From: Rhodopirellula bahusiensis
GTDB lineage: Bacteria; Planctomycetota; Planctomycetia; Pirellulales; Pirellulaceae
Reading direction: 5' to 3'
Length of the DNA stretch: 64,000 nucleotides
NCBI RefSeq assembly: GCF_002727185.1
Contig: NZ_NIZW01000009.1
Span: 186,001-250,000 of the forward strand
In this document: piece after piece, positions 57,622 through 64,000 of the stretch
Numbering within the stretch: position 1 is the stretch's first letter
Layout of the letters: every line of letters starts with the position of its first letter
Made by a program: the position numbers and the translations under genes
The notes under the pieces: generated by a model
The model's database searches: none
The model's input: only the letters and a program-made list of their open reading frames with translations
What the model was told of the DNA's origin: nothing

Positions 57622-59394
57622 TTACTCAGTTCCCGCTCCCATGCGATCGATTTCATCCTCTCCGGGGAGGCCAAAGGAGATCAGGGAACCCTCTAATTGT
57701 TGTTTCAGAAAAAGCATGCTCCCGGTCCCGACATAGATTCGGCCCCGAGAGATCGACGGCCCGCTCCACACTGTGCCGACGTGCAAGTCCTTGACCGTCC
57801 TTCCGGTCATTGCATCGACGACGATCAAGCGCTCGCTGACCGTGCTCGTGAAGCAGGCGATGCCGCCAGCGTTCAAGGCGATGCCCGAAGCGATTGGGTC
57901 ACCGCCGTCGTAACCGGGCACCCGAATGCGTGGCCGCTCGTGTCGCCAATGCTCGTCTGCAAGGTTGGCCGACAGACAAACAACGCGACCGGCTTCCGGC
58001 CAGTCCGGCGTGATCGTTGTGCTGGTGAGCCAGTCGATACCATTGGTGAAGACGCGTTTGCCGTCGGTGGCGCAACCTGTCTGGATACCGCCAATCGTAC
58101 TGGGTAACGCGATCATCCGAGGATGGCGTTTCGGATCCAGCGGGTACTTCGGCTTGCCCGTGTAAACTGGCGTGTTCCCAAAAATGCGCCCGTCTGCCGA
58201 GTCAAGCAGGTAGAAGCCTCCGTTCTTGCAGCCGACGCCGAGCACTGTGGCGGGTGACCCATCGGGCGTGGGCAGCGTATAGATCTTGGGCGTGTCACCA
58301 ACGGAACAGTCTTTGTAGACCCCAGCCGCCGGATCATACCCGGCCATTGCATGGTTGAAGACGTCATTCTTGTTCAACTGGGTGACCCATTTCTCGGCGC
58401 CGTTCTTGACGTCCACCGCGATCACGGCGGCAGAGTACTCGGTGTAGAGCCGAGCGTCGTCCTCCGTTGGTTCGCGCGGTGAATTGTGCACGTCTGTTCC
58501 GAAGAAGATCGTGCCCGTGGCGGCATCGAAGGACGGCGTGCACCAGACCGAACTCGTCGATGGTCCATAGTGGTAGGTACGCGTTCCCTTGACGTCCTCG
58601 ATCGTGATCGGCTTGCTGAACAGACGTGGCTTCTCACCGACCTCGTACTTCCAAACCACCTCACCGTCGTCCGGGTTGAAAGCGACGACGAAACCACGCC
58701 CCTGGCAGCAGGGATAGTTCGGATCGATGGGCTGCGAATGCTCGTAACCGCCCCCGCCCACGATGACTTTTCCGTCCGCGAGGATAGCCGAAGCATTGAA
58801 AAGATTGGCGTCGTGATGACCGGGAAAACCTAGCGTTCGGGTGTCAACCTTCCACAACTCCCTGCCGGTCAGCCGGTCGAGTGCATAAAAAACGCCAGCA
58901 TTATTGCCGATGTATACCGCTTTGTCCGTGACCAGTGGGGACGCCAGGAAACCGGCACCAGCATCGATCCGATTGAAGCCGCCCTTGGGCAACTCGACCG
59001 TCGCTCCCTCGCCAGGACGGAACACCCAGGCCACCTGGCCGTTTGGCTTGAGTTTGTAGAAGGCCGGAAACGATCCTGTGCCGAAGTAGACGTAGCCGTT
59101 AACCACCGCCGGTGTCCCGTGGATCACACCGATCTCCGCTGTCGAACCATCCGGCGGAAACCGCCATTTTTCGACTAGCTGCGGAGCCGTCTGCGGCGTC
59201 AGAGTTTTCTCGTCAGCGTTGTATCTCCAACCGCTCACCCCGTTGTTGTAGCTCTCCCAGTCGGCGTCGACCACGGGCGGAACGCTCTGCTCCGCAGCCT
59301 TTGCCGCCAGGCCTACGACGAGCAAGGAGATGACTGCGACAAGCACACTCGATCGATAGATCAGCCGTGATTGCAGATGGTCTGGTTCTTTCAT
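57622..59394 (-). CDS. Quinoprotein-like (PQQ-type) beta-propeller, membrane-targeted
   Basis: 590 aa from ATG 59394. An N-terminal hydrophobic helix (SVLVAVISLLVVGLAAKA) acts as signal or anchor. Propeller blades include WRFPPDGSTAEIG, DRLTGRELWKVDTR, NPDDGEVVWKYEVG and DVKNGAEKWVTQL. The NYPCCQGRGF cysteine pair recalls PQQ-dependent dehydrogenases, but a full set of PQQ ligands cannot be confirmed by eye. Possibly oxidises a sugar or alcohol and passes electrons to neighbouring cytochromes (inference). Confidence 0.82.
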   Translation of the reverse strand: MKEPDHLQSRLIYRSSVLVAVISLLVVGLAAKAAEQSVPPVVDADWESYNNGVSGWRYNADEKTLTPQTAPQLVEKWRFPPDGSTAEIGVIHGTPAVVNGYVYFGTGSFPAFYKLKPNGQVAWVFRPGEGATVELPKGGFNRIDAGAGFLASPLVTDKAVYIGNNAGVFYALDRLTGRELWKVDTRTLGFPGHHDANLFNASAILADGKVIVGGGGYEHSQPIDPNYPCCQGRGFVVAFNPDDGEVVWKYEVGEKPRLFSKPITIEDVKGTRTYHYGPSTSSVWCTPSFDAATGTIFFGTDVHNSPREPTEDDARLYTEYSAAVIAVDVKNGAEKWVTQLNKNDVFNHAMAGYDPAAGVYKDCSVGDTPKIYTLPTPDGSPATVLGVGCKNGGFYLLDSADGRIFGNTPVYTGKPKYPLDPKRHPRMIALPSTIGGIQTGCATDGKRVFTNGIDWLTSTTITPDWPEAGRVVCLSANLADEHWRHERPRIRVPGYDGGDPIASGIALNAGGIACFTSTVSERLIVVDAMTGRTVKDLHVGTVWSGPSISRGRIYVGTGSMLFLKQQLEGSLISFGLPGEDEIDRMGAGTE

Positions 59395-59463
59395 TTCCAA
59401 TGTCAATGGTGGGGTTTCGCGTGATTTGTGAACGTCATGTTGAGACGTACAGGCGATGTCTTC

Positions 59464-59542
59464 GTAGCGGAAGTCGTCAAGACTTTCGAAGATGGACGCG
59501 AACCATTGCGAGGCTACCGAAACTCTTGACGAGTTCCGCTAC
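59464..59542. repeat. REPIN-like element at the sulfatase 3' end, 79 bp
   Basis: Left unit standard (CGGAAGTC / GACTTTCG); right unit has the compensated stem CGAAACTC / GAGTTCCG; 27-base centre. On the minus strand the sulfatase reads into it as RSGTRQEFR and stops at a TAG in the centre (59514-59516). Confidence 0.88.
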
Positions 59543-62500
59543 GGATTGGTGGCTTTTCGCTGTCTCCCTTGCTTCCGGCAACGTGGGTGAGGATTTTGAC
59601 GAAAGACGCTCCCGGATTGGGCATGTCAGGATCGAGACGGCGTTTTTCTTTCCAGAGTTGGCCGACCTGGGAACGCTGTTCGGGTTTGAGACCGGCCATG
59701 ACGCGGTCGACGTAAGACTGATGGTTGTTTCCGTCGTAGCCTTGGGGAAGAGGATTCTTGTCGATGCGAGCGAGGAGCTTCGCGGTATCGGATGTGCCGG
59801 CGGCGGGCCAATCACGTGTATTCTCTTGAGACTTCTTCGCAGCGGCCAGTTCTTCGGGGGCGGGCCACTCTGGCGCGTCCGCCATCACACTTCGGTGGAT
59901 GGCAGCGGCTTGCTCTTTCAACCGGGCGGCGAGTTCGGGATGCTTTTCCGCAATATTTTCTTGCTGACCGAGATCCTTGGAGAGGTCATACAGCTCGACA
60001 CGACCAAGTCCGCTCTTTTTGAGTTCCGGGATCCAGGACTCTTGGAAGTAATACAATTTCCGGTGTTGCGCCCTCAGTCGATTGGCTTCGGGATTGGCGA
60101 AGTTCCCGTTGAACATTCGGGAGCGAAGATCCATTCCGCCTAACTCTTTCTCAAGATCATCGCCAAGGACTTCTTTGACTTCCTGCATGAGTCGATCGGC
60201 GCTCTTGAAGTCGATTGGCGATTTCGCAGTACTGGTAGCGAAGAGTGTATGGTCACCCACTCTCATGACCATGTTTGCCTCAGCCATCCAAAACAGGGGT
60301 TGATGCCTATTGAATGAATCGGAGCCAGTGAGCAACGGTGCGAGGTCGGAGCCGTCGAGATGCACGCCCCCGGGTTTGTCGATGCCGATCAGACCACACA
60401 GAGTGGGGAGAAGATCAACGACTCCAGCCGGTTCCTTCTCGACTCGTCCGCCGGCGATCCCGTCTTTCCAGTAGAAGATGCCCGGGACGCGATGCCCGCC
60501 TTCGAAAAGCGCCCCCTTCTTTCCACGCAGCTCACCGTTTCGCTTTTGCAGGTAACTGCCGTTGTCGGAGGAGTAGATGATGATGGTGTTGTTCAGCTCA
60601 CCTAGTTTTTCAAGCTTAGCGACGAGTCGCCCGATGGCCCGATCTGTATTGTCGATAGTGCCACTGTAGATTGCTTCCCGTTCGTTGAGCCCGCCATACT
60701 GTGAAACGATCTCGTCGGGTGCCGCGATCGGGTCGTGCGGTTCATTGAACCAGAGATTGAGGAAGAAGGGTTCGTCGGCGTCACGCTTTTGATCGAGCCA
60801 GGTAAGAGCCTCGTCGACGACGATCTGACAGGAATAGCCTTTGATGGTTCCAACTCGCTTTCCATTGCGCACGAAGTTGGTTGGGTCCTTGTGGCTGGGG
60901 CCAGGACCGTTGACGACACCGAACCAGTAGTCGAAGCCATGATCGGTGGGAGTGGGATTTTTGCGATTCTGGACAGGCATGCCGAGGTGCCACTTGCCAA
61001 AGTGGGCGGTGGCATAGCCGTTTTCTTGAAGCACTTCGGCGATCGTCGTTTCGCTCTCCAGGAGGTGCATCCGGTGAAAACGCTCGTCGAGGACCGAGTA
61101 GACTCCTGTGCGGCAGTGCTGACGGCCTGTTAGAAACGTGGCGCGCGACGGGGAGCAGGTAGGGGCGCCCGAGTGGAAATCGGTGAAACGCACCCCACCG
61201 GCGGCCAACTTGTCGAGAACGGGCGTCTTGACGGGACCGCCGTAGCAGCCGATGTCGCGGTAACCAAGATCGTCGGCGTAGAGGGTGACGACATTCGGAC
61301 GCTGCTTGGGCGTAGCGGAAGTCGTCAAGACTTTCGGCCCCGTAGCCCGTTGATCGCCGAAAGTCTCGACGACTTTCGCTACGGGGGCGTAGATAATCAA
61401 CGGTGTCCGGGTCGTCTGTTCCCAGAGCGCCGACTTCGCGATCTTCTTTTCGCCGACGTCGTAGCCGTGATCGCCCCAAAGGACAACAATCGTGTTGTCT
61501 CGATAACGACTGTTTTCCAATGCGTCGAGGACATGCCCGACGCAGGCATCCGCGAACGAATCCGCTGCGAGGCAACCCTGGACGGCTTCCTTCCATTTGC
61601 CGCTCTCGCGAATGTGTCTGATGTGACGTTCGCCCATCCGCCGGCCAATGGCGGGGATGTCGTCGAAATCGTCCGGCTCGTACGGTGGGAGTTTGATGTC
61701 TTCGATTGGATGAATGTCGAAGAATTTCTTCGGGGCATACCAGGGAAGATGTGGCAGGTAGATGCCACAACCGAGGAAGAAGGGTTTGTCATGATCTCGC
61801 TGTAGAAACTGAGCGGCACCTTCCGCAGTTTTCCAATCGGGATTGGCTTCGATCGCGTGATCGGTTGGTCCCCAGTCGATGAGACGCGCGAGAATCGGGT
61901 TGGATTCGAATTTCGGCCGCAAACCATGCTTGTAGCGTTCGTGTTTCGGCGGCGGGAGAGTGCCGGTGCTAGTGGAATAGACATGACCCCAGGCCGCAGC
62001 GTCGGAGAATTTGCCGTGAGCCTGATGGTAAAGTTTGCCGCCTCCCCAAGCGACGTAGCCGTGCCTGCGGAAATACTGCGGGAGCGACACCCAATCCTTG
62101 TACTGCGGCATGTCGCGAAACCAGTTCAGATTGCCATAGATGCCGGTCGTTGAAGGACGAAGCCCCATCATGATCGCGGTACGCGACGGGCTGCAAAGTG
62201 GAGCGGCGCAGTGGGCTTGCTCGAAGAGAACGCCTTTTCTCGCAAGCCGGTCGATGTTGGGAGTCTTCGCCTGAGAATGTCCGCCAAGACATCCAACCCA
62301 GTCGTTTATATCGTCGACGGCAATGAATAGGACGTTGGGCCGGTCGATCGAGTCGACGGCGTAGGCATGCCCATACGATGACGCGAGAGCGACGAAGAGT
62401 ACAATCGCCGAGAGGCACGTAGCGGAACGCGTCAAGAGTTTCGGCATCCGACTTGGCCGAAAGCCCTGACGACGTGAATCGCAGCTCGACCGCAAGTCTT

Positions 62501-62546
62501 GACGACTTCCGCTACGACGGGTTGTGCGTGCAATACGGAATTTCAT
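59514..62546 (-). CDS. Double sulfatase: two sulfatase genes fused through a repeat element
   Basis: 1010 aa. ATG 62546 has GGAGAG upstream; ATG 62447, inside a repeat, gives a neat signal peptide (MPKLLTRSAT, then a hydrophobic core to GHAYA). Domain 1 (about 66-385, iduronate-2-sulfatase-like) has RPNVLFIAVDDINDW, CSPSR and WGDHGYDVGEK, but ends at IIYAPV, lacking its usual C-terminal ~100 residues. About 23 residues of element translation follow (KVVETFG ... PKVLTTSAT). Domain 2 (about 415-900) has RPNVVTLYADDLGY, CSPSR, FGKWHLG and SSDNGSY, without its own leader. The C-terminal segment ARIDKNPLP ... YVDRVMAGL ... LWKEKR resembles part of the Vgb-like cytochrome. Each Cys could become formylglycine; domain 1 may be inactive. 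Confidence 0.88.
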   Translation of the reverse strand: MKFRIARTTRRSGSRQDLRSSCDSRRQGFRPSRMPKLLTRSATCLSAIVLFVALASSYGHAYAVDSIDRPNVLFIAVDDINDWVGCLGGHSQAKTPNIDRLARKGVLFEQAHCAAPLCSPSRTAIMMGLRPSTTGIYGNLNWFRDMPQYKDWVSLPQYFRRHGYVAWGGGKLYHQAHGKFSDAAAWGHVYSTSTGTLPPPKHERYKHGLRPKFESNPILARLIDWGPTDHAIEANPDWKTAEGAAQFLQRDHDKPFFLGCGIYLPHLPWYAPKKFFDIHPIEDIKLPPYEPDDFDDIPAIGRRMGERHIRHIRESGKWKEAVQGCLAADSFADACVGHVLDALENSRYRDNTIVVLWGDHGYDVGEKKIAKSALWEQTTRTPLIIYAPVAKVVETFGDQRATGPKVLTTSATPKQRPNVVTLYADDLGYRDIGCYGGPVKTPVLDKLAAGGVRFTDFHSGAPTCSPSRATFLTGRQHCRTGVYSVLDERFHRMHLLESETTIAEVLQENGYATAHFGKWHLGMPVQNRKNPTPTDHGFDYWFGVVNGPGPSHKDPTNFVRNGKRVGTIKGYSCQIVVDEALTWLDQKRDADEPFFLNLWFNEPHDPIAAPDEIVSQYGGLNEREAIYSGTIDNTDRAIGRLVAKLEKLGELNNTIIIYSSDNGSYLQKRNGELRGKKGALFEGGHRVPGIFYWKDGIAGGRVEKEPAGVVDLLPTLCGLIGIDKPGGVHLDGSDLAPLLTGSDSFNRHQPLFWMAEANMVMRVGDHTLFATSTAKSPIDFKSADRLMQEVKEVLGDDLEKELGGMDLRSRMFNGNFANPEANRLRAQHRKLYYFQESWIPELKKSGLGRVELYDLSKDLGQQENIAEKHPELAARLKEQAAAIHRSVMADAPEWPAPEELAAAKKSQENTRDWPAAGTSDTAKLLARIDKNPLPQGYDGNNHQSYVDRVMAGLKPEQRSQVGQLWKEKRRLDPDMPNPGASFVKILTHVAGSKGDSEKPPIRSGTRQEFR
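61312..61382. repeat. REPIN-like element at the sulfatase-sulfatase junction, 71 bp
   Basis: Left unit standard; right unit has the fully paired stem CGAAAGTC / GACTTTCG around TCGAC. It is read in the other open frame (KVVETFG ... PKVLTTSAT) than the copies in the PSD cytochrome. It lies exactly between the truncated end of one sulfatase and the mature start of the next. Confidence 0.92.
62419..62515. repeat. Extended REP cluster at the sulfatase start, 97 bp
   Basis: Three units: left GTAG unit (62419-62444), a decayed inverted unit (about 62458-62480), and a right unit ending CTAC at 62515. It contains ATG 62447 and encodes the N-region of the sulfatase signal peptide. Confidence 0.75.
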
Positions 62547-62581
62547 TTCTCTCCATCGGCCTTCGTGATCAGGTTGGATTG

Positions 62582-63319
62582 CTACTCATTCCGCTCGTCG
62601 GACTCGATCAGGCCGTCACGCAATCGAATCACTCGTTTCGCTCGTTCAGCGACTTCGTCCTCGTGCGTGATCATGACGATCGTCTTGCCGCTTTCATTCA
62701 GCTTCTGAAAAAGGTCAAGGACTTCGTCCGTGGTTTTGGAATCCAGGTTTCCGGTCGCTTCGTCCGCCAGAACAAAGTAGGGGTCGTTCACGAGACTTCT
62801 AGCGATCGCCACTCGTTGTTGCTGACCTCCGGACAATTCAGTTGGTTTGTGATACAAGCGGTCACCCAGACCAACCTGCTGAGCAAGTTCGCGGCATTTT
62901 TCGTTCGCGTCCTTGCCGATCAAACCCTGGTACTGCAGCGGCACCTTGATGTTTTCCATCACATTGAGTTGCAGCAGCAGATTGTACGATTGAAAGACGA
63001 ACCCAATTCGACGACCACGGATTCGCGACAACTGATAGTCACTAATTGTCGAAACATCATCGCCGGCCAGGAGGTACTTGCCGCTCGTCGGTCGATCGAG
63101 GCAACCAAGCACATTGAGCAGCGTGCTTTTCCCCGATCCCGATGGTCCCATGATCGCGATGTATTCACCTTGCAGCACATCAAACGAAACACCTCGCAAG
63201 GCGTGAACAGTTTCTCCTTTGAGAAAATACGTTCGATAGATGTCCTCGACTCGAAACGCATAGTCGCTTGCCGGGAGGCGATCGGCCTGGTCGGTGTTTG
63301 GTTCAGCGATGCTTGTCAT
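62582..63319 (-). CDS. ABC transporter ATPase, MacB/LolD type
   Basis: 245 aa with Walker A GPSGSGKST, signature LSGGQQQR, Walker B FVLADEAT and ITHED. It belongs with a MacB/FtsX-type permease; the gene just upstream on the same strand is such a permease, but broken. A repeat element lies 47 bases before this start. Confidence 0.92.
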   Translation of the reverse strand: MTSIAEPNTDQADRLPASDYAFRVEDIYRTYFLKGETVHALRGVSFDVLQGEYIAIMGPSGSGKSTLLNVLGCLDRPTSGKYLLAGDDVSTISDYQLSRIRGRRIGFVFQSYNLLLQLNVMENIKVPLQYQGLIGKDANEKCRELAQQVGLGDRLYHKPTELSGGQQQRVAIARSLVNDPYFVLADEATGNLDSKTTDEVLDLFQKLNESGKTIVMITHEDEVAERAKRVIRLRDGLIESDERNE

Positions 63320-63365
63320 GAGCCTTCATGCCGCCACGTGACGCATTGCGCGATTAAGTTCTGAG

Positions 63366-63427
63366 GTAGCGGAACTCGTCAAGAGTTTCGGTTTCGCCTG
63401 ACCGAAAGTCTTGACGACTTCCGCTAC
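63366..63427. repeat. REPIN-like element between ABC genes, 62 bp
   Basis: Left unit stem CGGAACTC / GAGTTTCG, right unit CGAAAGTC / GACTTCCG, centre of 10 bases. This purely intergenic copy shows the usual extragenic location of such elements. Confidence 0.88.
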
Positions 63428-63583
63428 CTGTTGATCGTGCGATGCTGAAATGAAAATGTCGAGTGCCGTTTGTCAGTCCTAAGCTTTGGAGAAACCAGGC
63501 CATCATCAACGACACCCGACCAGTTAGACCCGACAGTGCCGGTGATCGTGGACAATCGATTTTTCAAATACAGCGAAATTTCA

Positions 63584-63945
63584 TCATTCATGGCGCAGCG
63601 CCTCAATCGGATCTAGGTAGGCCGCTTTCCTAGCCGGATAGACGCCAAACAGGACGCCGACTCCTAGAGAAATGCCAAGCGACAGAACGACGGACCACAT
63701 CGCAATCCGAGGCTCAAGTGAATTGACGATTGGCGGCAATGACTCGGGAGAAATCGTTGAGATGACACGTTTGACCAGCCGAAACACTGGGCCAACAGAC
63801 AACCCGAACAAGACTCCCGCGATTCCTACACTGGCCGTTAGCACAACGGTCTCGATCAAGAATTGACCGATGATGTCGCTTCGTGTTGCACCGAGTGCGC
63901 GGCGAACACCAATTTCGCGAGTTCGTTCGGTGACGGTGGCATCCG
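63584..63945 (-). pseudogene. C-terminal fragment of a MacB/FtsX-type permease
   Basis: The frame reads TVTERTREIGVRRALGAT, IIGQFLIETVVLTASVG and ends VYPARKAAYLDPIEALRHE, the last three helices of the family. Upstream of TVTERT the expected GIGIMNIML helix is absent: the frame gives CDRRGSDADA and an in-frame TGA about 10 codons earlier. The gene is thus broken near 63940, and bases to the window end belong to something else that could not be identified. Confidence 0.75.
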
Positions 63946-64000
63946 CGTCCGATCCACGGCGATCGCATCAAATATCGGAAGAAGTATTCGATTGCCGGTT

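Noticed and set aside
62453-63364. A 303-codon plus-strand frame
   Set aside because: Antisense to the ABC ATPase, which has all catalytic motifs.
49022-63427. GTAG repeats as a CRISPR array
   Set aside because: Copies are dispersed by kilobases, are inverted doublets, and have no regular spacers or cas genes.
63366-63427. The doublets as ordinary transcription terminators
   Set aside because: They lack T runs, several sit inside genes that continue through them, and they share one consensus including GTAG ends.

Overview
The window is about 64 kb of a marine-type planctomycete chromosome, most like Pirellulaceae/Rhodopirellula. This rests on gene content: type I sulfatases, secreted DUF1552, DUF1501 and DUF1800 proteins, PSD-domain cytochromes, PQQ-type propellers and a DUF1559 pseudopilin-like protein. 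The organism assignment is an inference; no rRNA is present.

Layout. 1-5.4 kb: end of a DUF1552 gene, a sulfatase, then a small membrane protein and a seven-heme cytochrome on the minus strand. 5.6-6.9 kb: tRNA-Arg with an antisense-overlapping tyrosine recombinase. 7-21 kb: plus-strand secreted enzymes (carboxylesterase, propeller/cytochrome/ankyrin fusion, redoxin-cytochrome-monooxygenase-like protein, PQQ propeller with EF-hands, TIM-barrel-like protein, beta-lactamase-family and alpha/beta hydrolases) with two decayed PQQ/DUF1552 pseudogenes. 21-24 kb: two minus-strand hydrolases. 24.1-25.2 kb: graveyard with an efflux-adaptor fragment and a transposase scrap. 25-27 kb: small lipoprotein and DUF1559 protein. 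27-32 kb: a MacAB-TolC-type export operon. 32-35 kb: zinc-ribbon protein and a two-component pair. 35-40 kb: signal-peptidase-like protein, unknown secreted protein, DUF1800 and DUF1501. 40-42 kb: lipoprotein and tandem STAS-like protein. 42-47.6 kb: TetR, RND adaptor and RND pump. 47.7-64 kb: a long minus-strand series of PQQ, DUF1552, PSD cytochrome, Vgb-lyase-like cytochrome, small cytochrome, hydrolase, quinoprotein-like propeller, a double sulfatase, an ABC ATPase and a broken ABC permease.

Main discovery. The last 15 kb carries at least ten copies of a roughly 62-97 bp doublet repeat, usually 71 bp. It consists of two inverted units, each GTAG plus a short hairpin. This is the architecture of REP doublets (REPINs) moved by RAYT transposases. 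Such elements are normally extragenic. Here they are read through as in-frame peptides in the PSD cytochrome, a small cytochrome and the sulfatase. They also supply stop codons to three genes, supply a possible start codon and signal-peptide N-region to one, and sit exactly at the junction where two sulfatase genes are fused into one frame. The hairpins show paired compensatory changes, and two of three frames on each strand are open through the element. No RAYT gene and no further copies were found in the first 49 kb.
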